Counted from the first letter of the stretch, positions 31,175 through 41,635 are shown. The stretch is DNA of 64,000 nt from Burkholderiales bacterium (GCA_025350505.1 JANXXS010000410.1:1-64000); one strand, 5' to 3'. Notes: generated from the sequence alone by a model not told the origin. Translations and numbers: made by a program.

Positions 31175-31367
31175 GGGCCGTGCCTGAGGTCGCGACGGCG
31201 GGATTCTGCGCCCGGCCGGCGACGGGGTCGCACCGGCCTTCGATCCGCACTGCCGTGTCCGGATCGGCGATCGTTTTGCGTACGTGCCCCCCGGACGCGC
31301 CAAGTTGCGTGCGTCCGGGGAACGTCCCTTCGGGGTCGGGCCTCGTGTCGCAACCCGAGGAGCCACG

Positions 31368-33548
31368 ATGAGCACATTCCACCCGCAGGCCGCGAGGCCG
31401 TCGCATGCCGGCCGCCAAGCCCCACGATTCGTGCACGGCCGACGTGCCCGCGCCGGACGCGCTGCGCTCGTGCTCGCCGGCGCGATGACGCTCGGCCTCG
31501 GTCTCGCCGGTTGCTGGGACGACGACAGCTCGACGCCGGCCACCTACAACGTCGGCGGCAGCATCGCCGGCCTGACCACCGCCGGCCTGGTGCTCGCCAA
31601 CGGCAGCGACACCGCGAGCCCCGCGGCCGGTGCGACAACCTTCACCTTCGCGACGGCGGTGGCCACCGGCAGCAGCTACGCGGTCACAGTGCAGACGCAA
31701 CCCTCGAATGCGAGCTGCGCGGTCAGCAACGGCGGTGGCACCGTCGGCACGGCTACCGTGACCAGCGTCGCGGTCACCTGCACGCCCACCGCCTTCACGG
31801 TCGGCGGCTCGGTCAGCGGCCTCGCCGCAACCGGCCTGGTACTCGCCAACGGCACGGACACGGTGGCGGTCGCGTCGGGCGCGACCGGCTTCACCTTGCC
31901 GAGCGCCGTGGCCCAAGGTGCCGCCTATATGGTCACGGTGCAGACCCAGCCGACCGGCGAGCACTGCAGCCTGACGAACTCGACCGGCACGATCGCCGGC
32001 GCCAACGTCACCAACGTCGCGGTCGCCTGCGCGGCGGTGTCGCACACGCTCGGCGGCACGATCTCGGGGCTGCCCTCGGCCGGCCTGGTGCTCGCCAACG
32101 GCAGCGACACGATCAGCCCGGCGCCGGGCGCCCTGGCGTTCACCTTCGCCACGCCGGTCGCCGAAGGCGGCGCCTATGCAGTGAGCGTGCAGACGCAACC
32201 AACCGGCGCCACCTGCAGCGTCGGCTCCGGCACCGGCACGATGGGCACGAGCAATGTCGTCTCGGTGCAGGTGACGTGCGCAGCGAATGCCTACCACCTG
32301 GGTGGCACGATCACGGGCCTGACGGCCGGCGGGCTGATCCTCGCCAACGGCACCGATACGGTGAGCCCGGCGGCGAACGCCACGACCTTCGCCTTCGCGA
32401 TGCCTGTGTCGTTCGGCGGCAGCTACAACGTGACCGTCACGCAGCAGCCGACCGGGCTGACCTGCGCGGTGGCCGGCACGTTCCCGGCGACGATGGGCCC
32501 GGGCGACGTCAGTAATGTCGCGGTGACCTGCGCCACCGCCGTGGCCTACGCGCCGTTGGCGGGCCACGAGGTCTGCACGCCGCCGATCAGCCAGGACGGC
32601 ACCGGCAACGGCGCGAGCATTCCCGGCGCGGTGGCCATCGCATTCGATGCCGCCGGCAACGCCTATACGACGAGCGGCCTCAGCATCCACAAGATCACGC
32701 CAGGGGGCGTCGCCACAACGCTCGCCGGATCGGACGGCGGCGGACAACCGGGCCAGGTCGACGGCACCGGTGCAGCCGCCGGCTTCAGCGCCAACGTGAA
32801 TTCTCTGGCGACCGATAGCGCCGGCAACATCTACGTCGGGGACCAGTACATGATCCGCAAGGTGACCCAAGGCGGCGTGGTCACGACCATCGCGGGGCAG
32901 GTCGGGAGCGGCTTCGGCAACGGCACGGGAGGTGCCGCGAGGTTCGGTTTCATCCGTGGCATGGCCATCGACAGCGCCGGCAACATTTTCGTCACCGACT
33001 CCAACTCGGCGATTCGCAAGGTCACCTCCGGCGGCGTCGTCACGACTCTCGCCGGCAGCAATCCGGCGCTCGGGCCCACCCCCGGCTTCGTCGACGGGGC
33101 GAGCCTCGCCGCGCGCTTCGCGACGCCGTGGGGCATGGCGATCGACGGCGCCGGCAACCTGTTCGTGGCCGATACGTTCAACAACGCGATCCGTCGGATC
33201 ACGCCCGCCGGCCAGGTCACGACGCTGGCCGGCGGCGGGCCGGCGGCGGCCGGCTATCTGGACGCGACCGGTGCGGCCGCACGATTCAATTTGCCCGACA
33301 CGCTGTCGATCGATGCGGCAGGCAACCTCTACGTCAACGACGCCAACGGCAGGGCGGTGCGCAAGGTGACGCCGGGCGGCGTCGTCACCACCGTGGCCTA
33401 CACCGACAGCTTCACGGCCAATACCGGCCAGCCGGCGCCGAGCGGTGCATTGCACGTCGTCACCCTCCAGTACACAACCTTTGTCGCGAACAGTGCGGGC
33501 GTCCTGTACTTTCCGAGCGGTTGCGCGATCGAGAAATCCGGTCCCTGA
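31368..33548 (+). CDS. NHL-repeat lipoprotein with four tandem 83-aa N-terminal repeats
   Basis: Lipobox LGLAGC; four GGxISGLxxxGLVLANGxDTxxxAxGAxxFxFA repeats; C-terminal NHL repeats (MAIDSAGNIFVTDSNSAIRKVTSGGVVTTLAG). Confidence 0.85.
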   Translation: MSTFHPQAARPSHAGRQAPRFVHGRRARAGRAALVLAGAMTLGLGLAGCWDDDSSTPATYNVGGSIAGLTTAGLVLANGSDTASPAAGATTFTFATAVATGSSYAVTVQTQPSNASCAVSNGGGTVGTATVTSVAVTCTPTAFTVGGSVSGLAATGLVLANGTDTVAVASGATGFTLPSAVAQGAAYMVTVQTQPTGEHCSLTNSTGTIAGANVTNVAVACAAVSHTLGGTISGLPSAGLVLANGSDTISPAPGALAFTFATPVAEGGAYAVSVQTQPTGATCSVGSGTGTMGTSNVVSVQVTCAANAYHLGGTITGLTAGGLILANGTDTVSPAANATTFAFAMPVSFGGSYNVTVTQQPTGLTCAVAGTFPATMGPGDVSNVAVTCATAVAYAPLAGHEVCTPPISQDGTGNGASIPGAVAIAFDAAGNAYTTSGLSIHKITPGGVATTLAGSDGGGQPGQVDGTGAAAGFSANVNSLATDSAGNIYVGDQYMIRKVTQGGVVTTIAGQVGSGFGNGTGGAARFGFIRGMAIDSAGNIFVTDSNSAIRKVTSGGVVTTLAGSNPALGPTPGFVDGASLAARFATPWGMAIDGAGNLFVADTFNNAIRRITPAGQVTTLAGGGPAAAGYLDATGAAARFNLPDTLSIDAAGNLYVNDANGRAVRKVTPGGVVTTVAYTDSFTANTGQPAPSGALHVVTLQYTTFVANSAGVLYFPSGCAIEKSGP
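31545..32540 (+). repeat. four tandem coding repeats with an exact 249-bp period
   Basis: Repeat starts at 31545, 31794, 32043 and 32292, each separated by 249 bp (83 codons). Confidence 0.85.
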
Positions 33549-33622
33549 GTCGCGCGCCCAGGCGGCGACGAGGCCGGTATGCAGGGCGCGGCGGAGGGCA
33601 ACGGCGATGACAGAATGGGCGC

Positions 33623-34180
33623 ATGCCCGACGAGCCGCTCACCGTCACCCTGCGTGCCGCGCACGCCGGTGATCGTGAGGCGGCGAACCGCGCCTACGCC
33701 GCGCTCTACCCCGAGCTGCTCAAGATCGCGCGGGCGCGGCTGCGCCGGCACCAGCCGAACACGCTGCTCGACACGCAGGCGCTGGTGCACGAGAGCTTCA
33801 TGCGCTTCGTCGCGGCCGACAAGATCGGCATCGACGACCGCAAGCACTTCTTCACCTACGCCGCCAAAACGATGCGCAACATCGTCATCGACTTCGCGCG
33901 GCGCCGCCAGGCCGAGCGTCACGGCGGCGCGGCCGAGCGCGTCACGCTCGATACCCATTTGCTCGGCCAGGGCGAGCAGGACGCGTCGGTGATCGACGTC
34001 GACAACGCCCTGCGCGAGCTCGAGGCCCTCGACCCGGCCCTCGCGCAGGTGGTCGAGATGCGCTACTTCGGCGGCTACACCGACGCCGAGATCGCCACCG
34101 CCATGGACATCGCCGACCGCACCGTGCGCCGCCACTGGGACAAGGCGCGCGCCTTCATCCTGGCGCAGTTGCAGCCCTAG
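33623..34180 (+). CDS. ECF-family RNA polymerase sigma factor
   Basis: LLDTQALVHESFMRFV, FFTYAAKTMRNIVIDFARRR, MRYFGGYTDAEIATAMDIADRTVRRHWDKARAFI; paired with Ser/Thr kinase. Confidence 0.9.
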   Translation: MPDEPLTVTLRAAHAGDREAANRAYAALYPELLKIARARLRRHQPNTLLDTQALVHESFMRFVAADKIGIDDRKHFFTYAAKTMRNIVIDFARRRQAERHGGAAERVTLDTHLLGQGEQDASVIDVDNALRELEALDPALAQVVEMRYFGGYTDAEIATAMDIADRTVRRHWDKARAFILAQLQP

Positions 34181-34226
34181 CCGCGCAGGCTGTCGGCGCA
34201 GCGCACCGCTCCCTTACCCGCTCGCG

Positions 34227-37064
34227 ATGACCATCCCGGCCGGTCTGTGGCCCGAGCTCTCGGACTTGCTCGACCAGGCAATGGCGCTGGCGCAGCAGGA
34301 CCGCGCCGCCTGGCTCGCCGAGCGTGCAGGCGATCGGCCCGATCTGGCGCCCCATCTGCGACGGCTGCTCGCCGCGCATGAGCGGCCCGAGGCGTCGGAT
34401 CCGTTGCAAACCCGGCCCGCCGAGCTCATGGCCGAGGCGCTGGCGCAGCGCTCGCCGGAACGCGCCGCAGGCGACGGGCTCGATCGACCCATGGCCCCGC
34501 TCGACGAGGGAGGCATGACTTTGAAGGAGCGCCAGGTCGGACCCTATCGCCTACTGCGGGAGATCGGCGAAGGCGGCATGGCGACCGTGTGGCTTGCGGA
34601 GCGCGCCGATGGTCTGCTCGCGCGGCGCATCGCGTTGAAGCTGCCGCATCTCGGTTGGGGCCGTGCCGCGCTCGCCGGCCGCATCGCGCGCGAGCGCGCC
34701 CTCCTTGCCTCGCTCACCCATCCGAGCATTGCGCGTCTCTACGACGCGGGCATCGCGGACGACGGCCGGCCGTATCTCGCGCTCGAGTTCGTCGACGGTC
34801 AGGCGATCGACACCTACGCCGCAAAGCGCGGCCTCAGTACGGCCGCGAGGGTCGAGCTCATCGTGCAGGTCGCGCGCGCCGTCGCCTATGCCCACCACCA
34901 GCTCATCATCCATCGGGACCTCAAGCCCTCGAACATCCTCGTCGATGGCGAAGGACGTGTCCGCTTGCTGGACTTCGGCGTCGCCAAGCTGATCGATCCG
35001 GGCGACGCCGACTCGCAGGGTGACGTCACCGTCGCCGGCGGCCGCGCCTTGACACCCCAATACGCGTCGCCCGAGCAGGTTCGCGGCGATGTCGTCGGCA
35101 CAGCCTCGGATGTCTATTCGCTCGGCATCGTTGCGCACGAGTTGTTCACCGGCACCAGGCCGTATCACCTGCCGACAGGCCTGGGCCTGACGGCACTCGC
35201 GGCCGCGCTCGACGCCGTCGAGCGGCGCCCGGCGAGCGAGCTTGCACAGGACGAGGGGGTGCAGCGCAAGCTGCGGGGCGACCTCGACGCGATCCTCTCC
35301 CGCGCCCTCGCCCTCGACCCGGGAGCTCGCTATGCGACCGCCGATGCCTTCGCGGAAGACCTCGAGCGGCACTTGCGCGGCGAGCCCGTCCGCGCGCGCG
35401 CTGCCTCGCGCGCCTATCTCGCGGAGCGCTGGATCCGGCGGCACAAGCTGGAGACGGCGATCGTCGCGGCGCTCATCATCGGTGCGGCCGCCCATGCCTA
35501 CGCCCAGGTGCTCGTGTCGATCGCGATCGGCGCTGGCGCGATCGCCGCGTTGTGGCAACGCAATCGCGCGGTCCGTCAGGCCGAGATCGCGCAGGCGGCG
35601 CTTGCCCGCGGCGAGCAGGTCAAGGACTTCATCGCCTCGATCTTTACCCAGGCGGTGCCGCGCGCGGGCAAGGGCGGCGTCGTCGCTGCGGTTGACCTGC
35701 TGAGGGCGGCGGCGCATCGTGTGGAGGTTGACCTCACCGGCCAGCCGGCTGTCGCCGCCGAGCTCGGCGCGCTCATCGGTGCAAGCTTCAACGAGCTCAA
35801 CGAAGTCCAGGCGGCGATGGCCTGGCTGCCGCGGGCCATCGAGCTCTGCACGCGCGCTTTGGGGCCGATGCACCGGCTCACGCTGCAAAGCCGCTATCGG
35901 CTCGCGGAAGCCACGAACTACCTCGGCGACGCCCAGGCGGCCATCGCGACGCTGCTCCCCCTGATCCGCGACCTGCGTGCGCTCCTCCTGGCCGGTGACG
36001 GCCGGCGCGATGAGATCAAACTGCTCGCGTGCGCCCTAGAGAATCTCGCCATCGCCTACGGCGCGAACGGCCGCGAGCTGGAAGCGACGTCGGCGCTGAA
36101 CGAGGGCCTCGAGTTGGCCGAGCACCGCCTGGGCGAAGACAGCGACGAGGCCTTGTCGTTGCGCGTTGCGCTGTCGAATACGCTGATTCATTTCGGACGA
36201 AAGGCGGAGGCGTTGGCGGCGATGGGGTCGGCGCTCGAGATCGCCAGGACAGCCTACGGCGCCCAACGACCGCATCGCATGTTGCTGAGCGTCGAGCGAG
36301 CCCAGGCCAACGCGATGGCGTCGAACAACCGCCCGGGCGATGCCGCGGTGTTGCTGCGCCAGGCGCTCGCCGATGAACGAGCGCTCGATGTCGACGACAC
36401 GCCGCGGGTACGCGAAGCGATGACGTTTCTGGGCAAGGCACTGCTCTTGAGCGGTTGCCTCGATGAGGCGGCGGCGCTCTTCGCGGAGGCGACCGCGCTG
36501 CTCATCCGGCTGACGGGAGGCACCAACCAGGAAACGGCCGGTGCGCACACCTGGCAGGGACGGACGGCGCTGATGCAGGGCGACGGTCCGGCGGCACTCC
36601 ACTACCTCGGGCAAGCACTCGCCCTGGCCGCGACGCTGCCGGAGGACAACGCATCGCTGCGTCGCAACCGCGAGTGCCTGCGCTGCTGGGCGCTGGCGCT
36701 GGCGGGACACGCCGACGAGGCCTTGACGGCGGCTGATGCGCTGGCCACCGTCGTGGCCCCGCTGGGGCAGAACGCGCTGCGACTGCAGCTTGCGCGTGCC
36801 CAGGCTTTGCGCCGAATGGCGCGCGCCGAACAAGCTCGACATGCCTGCGCGCTGGCGCTTGCCGCGGCCGAAGGAGGGGAGTGTCCGGCGATCGAGCATG
36901 GTCTGTCGTTGCTCGAAGCGGCCCGTGAGCGCTTCGCCGCCGGCGACGAATCAGCCGCGGCCGTGCATTGGAACGAGGCGATCGCGGTGTGGAAAGGCGG
37001 CCAGGTCGAGAGCGCATCCTGGCAGACATCCCAGTTCGGCTGCTCGAAAGTCACCGAGTTGTAG
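34227..37064 (+). CDS. serine/threonine protein kinase with C-terminal TPR-like region
   Basis: GPYRLLREIGEGGMATVWLAERADG, IIHRDLKPSNILVDGEGRVRLLDFGVAKLID; TM segment then TPR-like helical repeats. Confidence 0.92.
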   Translation: MTIPAGLWPELSDLLDQAMALAQQDRAAWLAERAGDRPDLAPHLRRLLAAHERPEASDPLQTRPAELMAEALAQRSPERAAGDGLDRPMAPLDEGGMTLKERQVGPYRLLREIGEGGMATVWLAERADGLLARRIALKLPHLGWGRAALAGRIARERALLASLTHPSIARLYDAGIADDGRPYLALEFVDGQAIDTYAAKRGLSTAARVELIVQVARAVAYAHHQLIIHRDLKPSNILVDGEGRVRLLDFGVAKLIDPGDADSQGDVTVAGGRALTPQYASPEQVRGDVVGTASDVYSLGIVAHELFTGTRPYHLPTGLGLTALAAALDAVERRPASELAQDEGVQRKLRGDLDAILSRALALDPGARYATADAFAEDLERHLRGEPVRARAASRAYLAERWIRRHKLETAIVAALIIGAAAHAYAQVLVSIAIGAGAIAALWQRNRAVRQAEIAQAALARGEQVKDFIASIFTQAVPRAGKGGVVAAVDLLRAAAHRVEVDLTGQPAVAAELGALIGASFNELNEVQAAMAWLPRAIELCTRALGPMHRLTLQSRYRLAEATNYLGDAQAAIATLLPLIRDLRALLLAGDGRRDEIKLLACALENLAIAYGANGRELEATSALNEGLELAEHRLGEDSDEALSLRVALSNTLIHFGRKAEALAAMGSALEIARTAYGAQRPHRMLLSVERAQANAMASNNRPGDAAVLLRQALADERALDVDDTPRVREAMTFLGKALLLSGCLDEAAALFAEATALLIRLTGGTNQETAGAHTWQGRTALMQGDGPAALHYLGQALALAATLPEDNASLRRNRECLRCWALALAGHADEALTAADALATVVAPLGQNALRLQLARAQALRRMARAEQARHACALALAAAEGGECPAIEHGLSLLEAARERFAAGDESAAAVHWNEAIAVWKGGQVESASWQTSQFGCSKVTEL

Positions 37065-37199
37065 TCCGTCGCCGACGCGCGACCGGCGCCTTCGGTGGGG
37101 ACAGAGCGCCGCCGTCCGACGCAGTCCATCCCAACATGGGGTTACGGTGATGCATGGCCGCGATGCGGTTCATCTTTTGAACACTCCCAAGGAGCCAAC

Positions 37200-37481
37200 A
37201 TGAACGACACCACCGTACAGACCGACGTTGCGCGCGAACAGGCCTATTGGCGCTCGCACTTCCGCAACCGCTCGTACGTCGCCTCCGACGACGTGTACGA
37301 CGACTACGGGCCGGCCTTCGACTACGGCATCGACGCCCACGGGCGGCACGATGGGCGCCGCTTCGAAGACGTCGAATCGGAGCTCGCGCGCGACTGGGAC
37401 AAGTTCAAGGGCCAGTCCAAGCTGACCTGGGAGTGCGCCAAGGGCGCCGTCCGCGACGCCTGGAATCGCCTTACCGACTGA
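37200..37481 (+). CDS. small hypothetical protein (acidic, Tyr/Asp-rich)
   Basis: 93-aa ORF with AGGAG-like RBS; SYVASDDVYDDYGPAFDYGIDAHGRHDGRRFEDVESELARDWDKFKGQSKLTWECAKGAVRDAW. Confidence 0.7.
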   Translation: MNDTTVQTDVAREQAYWRSHFRNRSYVASDDVYDDYGPAFDYGIDAHGRHDGRRFEDVESELARDWDKFKGQSKLTWECAKGAVRDAWNRLTD

Positions 37482-37625
37482 TCTTGAGTGAACCACGGGC
37501 AGGGCGCCGCGGCGCCCTGCTTGCGCGTCGGGCGGCTGGTCGAACGAGGGCGACAATAGCTGCATGCATATCGGCCGTTCTGGGAAGAGAGCTTGGTTCG
37601 GGCAGTCGCTCGTCGGGGTGGACGC

Positions 37626-38288
37626 ATGATCCGCGTCAGCGCCTTCCGCTGGGTACCGCCCTTCGCCCAGGGCTTGGTTCGCGACCTGCGGGTGCGCTGG
37701 GCGCTCGAGGAAGCGGGCCTGCCGTACGAAGTCATGCTGATCGGCCCCGACGAGCAGAAGTCGGAGAGCTACCGCAGGCTGCAACCTTTCGGCCAGGTGC
37801 CGGCGATCGACGACGACGGCCTGGTGCTGTTCGAGTCGTGCGCCATCGTCATGCATCTCGGCCAGCGTTCGGAAGCGCTGATGCCGCGCGACGATCCGGC
37901 GCAGGCCCGCGTTCGAACCTGGATGCTGGCGGCGTTGAACACGATCGAGCCGCCGATCACGACCCTCAACGTCATCGATCTGCAGCCCGGCGGCGCGCCG
38001 GCCGGCGCGAAAGACATGCGCGACTCGGTCGTCGCCCGCATCGGCGGCCGGCTCGACAGCCTGGCCGCCTTCCTCGGCGGTCGCGAGAACCTGGTCGAGG
38101 AGCGTTTCACTGCCGCCGACCTGCTCATGACGACGGTGCTGCGCATCCTGCGCACCACCGATCTGGTGAGCAAGCGACCGACCCTGGAGGCCTATCGCTT
38201 GCGCCACGAGGCGCGGCCGACGTTCCAGAAAGCGCTGGCCGCGCAGATGGCGACGTTCGCGAAACACGCGCCGCCGGTGAAGCAGTAG
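37626..38288 (+). CDS. glutathione S-transferase family protein
   Basis: GQVPAIDDDGLVLFESCAIVMHLGQRSEALMP (thioredoxin-fold domain), C-terminal ERFTAADLLMTTVLRIL. Confidence 0.87.
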   Translation: MIRVSAFRWVPPFAQGLVRDLRVRWALEEAGLPYEVMLIGPDEQKSESYRRLQPFGQVPAIDDDGLVLFESCAIVMHLGQRSEALMPRDDPAQARVRTWMLAALNTIEPPITTLNVIDLQPGGAPAGAKDMRDSVVARIGGRLDSLAAFLGGRENLVEERFTAADLLMTTVLRILRTTDLVSKRPTLEAYRLRHEARPTFQKALAAQMATFAKHAPPVKQ

Positions 38289-38339
38289 CCGAGCTGTCGC
38301 GCCGGACCTACGCCGTCGCGGCCCACGCCGCCTTCGACC

Positions 38340-39515
38340 TCACATGCTTTCGGCGTACAGCTCGCGGCCGATCAGCATGCGCCGGATCTCGCTCGTGCCG
38401 GCGCCGATCTCGTAGAGCTTGGCGTCGCGCCACAAGCGACCGGCCGGGTATTCGTTGGTGTAGCCGACGCCGCCGAGCGCCTGGATCGCTTCGCCGGCCA
38501 TCCAGGTCGCTTTCTCGGCCGAGTAGAGGATGGCGCCGGCCGCGTCCTTGCGCAGCGTGCGCGCGTGGTCGCCGCGATCGCAGGCCTGGCCCACCGCATA
38601 GACGTAGGCGCGCGACGCCGACCAGGTGGTGTACATGTCGGCGACCTTGCCCTGCATGAGCTGGAACTCGCCGATCGACTGGCCGAATTGCTTGCGCTCG
38701 TGAATGAAGGGCAGCACGACATCCATGCAGGCGGCCATGATGCCCAGCGGCCCACCCGAAAGCACGGCGCGCTCGTAGTCGAGGCCGCTCATCAGCACCT
38801 TGACGCCACCGCCCTCCTTGCCGAGCACGTTCTCGGCCGGCACTTCGCAATCCTGGAAAAAGACCGGATACGTGTTCGAGCCACGCATGCCGAGCTTGTC
38901 GAGCTTGGTGCCGAACGACAGGCCCTTGAAGCCCTTCTCGATGATGAAGGCGGTAATGCCGCTCGGGCCGCCATTGATGTCGGTCTTGGCGTAGACGATC
39001 ATCGTGTCGGCATCGCCGCCGTTGGTGATCCACATCTTCGAGCCGTTCAGCACATAGCGGTCGCCCTTCAGGTCGGCGCGGAGCTTCATGCTCACCACGT
39101 CGGAGCCGGCGTTCGGCTCGCTCATCGCCAGCGCGCCGACGTGCTCGCCCGAGACCAGCTTGGGCAGGTACTTCTGCTTCTGCGCCTCGCTGCCGTTGCG
39201 GTGCATCTGGTTCACCGCCAGGTTCGAGTGCGCGCCGTACGAGAGTCCGACCGACGCCGAAGCTCGCGACACCTCCTCCATGGCGACGATGTGCGCCAGG
39301 TAGCCGAGATCGCTACCGCCGTACTCCTCTTTCACGGTCATGCCGTGCAGGCCGAGGGCGCCGAGTTTTTTCCAGAGGTCGGCCGGAAATAGGTTGTTCG
39401 CGTCGATCTCGGCCGCGCGCGGCGCGATCTCGTCGTCGGCGAACTGCTGCACGGTATCGCGCAGCATGCCGATCGTCTCGCCGAGGTCGAAAGCGAGGCC
39501 AGGCAGATGAGGCAT
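38340..39515 (-). CDS. ivd: isovaleryl-CoA dehydrogenase
   Basis: Acyl-CoA dehydrogenase motifs [103 protein letters not shown]. Confidence 0.92.
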   Translation of the reverse strand: MPHLPGLAFDLGETIGMLRDTVQQFADDEIAPRAAEIDANNLFPADLWKKLGALGLHGMTVKEEYGGSDLGYLAHIVAMEEVSRASASVGLSYGAHSNLAVNQMHRNGSEAQKQKYLPKLVSGEHVGALAMSEPNAGSDVVSMKLRADLKGDRYVLNGSKMWITNGGDADTMIVYAKTDINGGPSGITAFIIEKGFKGLSFGTKLDKLGMRGSNTYPVFFQDCEVPAENVLGKEGGGVKVLMSGLDYERAVLSGGPLGIMAACMDVVLPFIHERKQFGQSIGEFQLMQGKVADMYTTWSASRAYVYAVGQACDRGDHARTLRKDAAGAILYSAEKATWMAGEAIQALGGVGYTNEYPAGRLWRDAKLYEIGAGTSEIRRMLIGRELYAESM

Positions 39516-39570
39516 GGTGGGTGGCTTTCGCAAACGTTCTTGAGGGAAACGCGAGCTTAGCCGGGGCGCC

Positions 39571-40362
39571 TCACCACTTGTTGCGCAGCTCGCGCAGCTT
39601 GACGAATACCGTCTTCGGATCGGGCTTGTCTGGCAGGTCGGGAAACGCCCCGCGCAGCGCCGCGATGACGCTCGGGCTGGACAGGCGCAGAAAGGTGTTG
39701 ATCCGCTTTTCTTCGCGCAGCGTCGTGACCCGGCCGGTTGCCGGGTCCTGCCCCGCCACCTCGGGCAGCAGTGCCTCCGCGGCGGCGTTGTCGGGCTCGC
39801 GCGCGAGGGTGAAGCGCAGGTTGTTCTCGATGTAGTCGTGGCCCGGATAGACAAGGGTGTCCTCGGGCAACCTGGCGAGCTGATCGACGAAGGTCGCGTA
39901 CAGATCCTCGGCATTGCCGCCGTTGTGGCAGTTGCCGGCGCCGGCGTTGAACAGCGTGTCGCCGGAGAAGAGGGCCGGCGTCTCGGTGTGCGAGCGCAGG
40001 CAGATGTGGCACATCGTGTGGCCCGGCGTGTCCAGGCATTCGAGCTCGACGGTCTTGCCGACCTTGATCACGTCGCCGGCCTTGACGCCGCGATCGACGC
40101 CGGCGATGCGCGAGCCCGCGTTGTAGTGCGCGATCACCTTGGCGCCGGTCGCCGCGACGACGGCGGCATTGCCGCCGGTGTGGTCGTGATGCTCGTGGGT
40201 GTTGAGGATCTGCGTGATCTGCCAGCCTTTGACCCGGGCCGCATTCAGGCATTTCTCGTGATCGAGCGGATCGATCGCCAGGGCCTCGCCGCTTTCCGGG
40301 CAAGCGATCAGGTAGTTGTAGTTGCGGTAGGCGTTGCCGGTCCAGATACGCTCGACGATCAT
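39571..40362 (-). CDS. gloB: hydroxyacylglutathione hydrolase family MBL-fold hydrolase
   Basis: [55 protein letters not shown]. Confidence 0.88.
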   Translation of the reverse strand: MIVERIWTGNAYRNYNYLIACPESGEALAIDPLDHEKCLNAARVKGWQITQILNTHEHHDHTGGNAAVVAATGAKVIAHYNAGSRIAGVDRGVKAGDVIKVGKTVELECLDTPGHTMCHICLRSHTETPALFSGDTLFNAGAGNCHNGGNAEDLYATFVDQLARLPEDTLVYPGHDYIENNLRFTLAREPDNAAAEALLPEVAGQDPATGRVTTLREEKRINTFLRLSSPSVIAALRGAFPDLPDKPDPKTVFVKLRELRNKW

Positions 40363-40423
40363 GCTTGCTCCAGAGGTCGGATCGACCGCCGGCGATCATG
40401 CCACCGCAGCCCCTGCCCTTCGC

Positions 40424-41635
40424 TCAGGCGAGCCTGTCCACGGCTGCTTCGAGCCGATCGATGTCGCTCTCGTCGTTGTAGACCTGCATCGAGAGCCGGG
40501 CCCAGAGGGCACCGTTGCGCACGATCACCGGCACCTCGATGCCATGCTCGAACAGCAGCGCGTCGCGCAGCCGTTGAGAAGTCGCGACGTCGGCCGGACC
40601 CAGGCGCTCCGGGAGGGGCACGCTGACCATGCAGCCGACCATCGCCTCCGGTGTGGTCCAGCGATGACCCCAGCGCTCGGACAGGCGTTGCGCGCTCTGC
40701 CAGGCAAGACGATGGTTGTGCGCGCGCATCGCAGCGAGGCCGAGCGCGTCGTGCATGAAGTCGAGGGCCGCGGGCGCGGCCAGCCAGGGCGAAGGATCGC
40801 GCGTGCCGGTCCAGTCGAATTCCTGCAGCCAGTCGTCGTTGGTGATGCCCCACGAGATCACGCCTGGGTGCAGTCCCGCGCGCCGCTCCGGTGCGGCCCA
40901 CAGCACGCCGCAGCTGCGCGGCACGAAGCACCACTTGTGCAGATTGGCCGCGTACCAATCGACGCCCAGGCTTTCGATGTCGACGTCGATCGCGCCCGGC
41001 GCGTGCGCGCCGTCGACGAGCACCGGCACGCCTCGCGAGCGGCAGACCATGGCCATCTCGGCCAATGGCATGACGAGCGCCGTTTCCGAGCTGACGTGGT
41101 CTAGCAAGGCGAGGCGTGTGCGCGGCGTGATCGCGCGCTCGACGGCGTCGACGAAGGCCGGCGCGTCGGTCGCGGGGAACGGCAACTTCACGACGTTGAT
41201 CGTGACGCCACGCTGGCGGGCGATGAAGGCCGCGGCGCGCGCCACGCCGCCATAAGCCTGGTCGGGGATGAGGATCTCATCGCCGGGCTCGAAGTCGATC
41301 GAGCGAAGTACGGCGTTGACGCCGCTGCTCGCGTTGTCGACGAACACCAGGCCATCGCCGCTCGCACCGAGGAACGCGGCGACCCGGTCGGCGGCGGGGC
41401 GCAGGCGGGGCGCCTCCGGTGGCGCCGACATGCCCAGGCTCATGAGCTCTCGGATCATGAAGCGCGACGGATGGCGCTCGATCTCGTCGAGCAGGTCGGC
41501 GCGGGCGCGCATGACGGCGAGCGGCGTCACGCCGACCGTGCCGTGATTCAGGTAGACGCCGCCCGGCTCGAGCGGAAACTCGGCCAGCATGGCGCGGCCG
41601 AACGACGGCGGCGGGGTGATCTGCGTATCGGGCAT
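40424..41635 (-). CDS. aminotransferase class V-fold PLP-dependent enzyme
   Basis: YLNHGTVGVTPLAVM, VDGAHAPGAIDVDIESLGVDWYAANLHKWCFVPRSCGVLW (PLP Lys). Confidence 0.88.
   Translation of the reverse strand: MPDTQITPPPSFGRAMLAEFPLEPGGVYLNHGTVGVTPLAVMRARADLLDEIERHPSRFMIRELMSLGMSAPPEAPRLRPAADRVAAFLGASGDGLVFVDNASSGVNAVLRSIDFEPGDEILIPDQAYGGVARAAAFIARQRGVTINVVKLPFPATDAPAFVDAVERAITPRTRLALLDHVSSETALVMPLAEMAMVCRSRGVPVLVDGAHAPGAIDVDIESLGVDWYAANLHKWCFVPRSCGVLWAAPERRAGLHPGVISWGITNDDWLQEFDWTGTRDPSPWLAAPAALDFMHDALGLAAMRAHNHRLAWQSAQRLSERWGHRWTTPEAMVGCMVSVPLPERLGPADVATSQRLRDALLFEHGIEVPVIVRNGALWARLSMQVYNDESDIDRLEAAVDRLA

Noticed and set aside
29657-32515. 952-aa plus-strand ORF
   Set aside because: Antisense to the OPT transporter and out of frame with the repeat/NHL lipoprotein; Arg/His/Gln-rich composition typical of shadow ORFs.
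32640-33420. Repeated GCCGGCAAC..GGCGTCGTCACGAC blocks
   Set aside because: They encode NHL propeller blades in frame; ordinary protein repeats.
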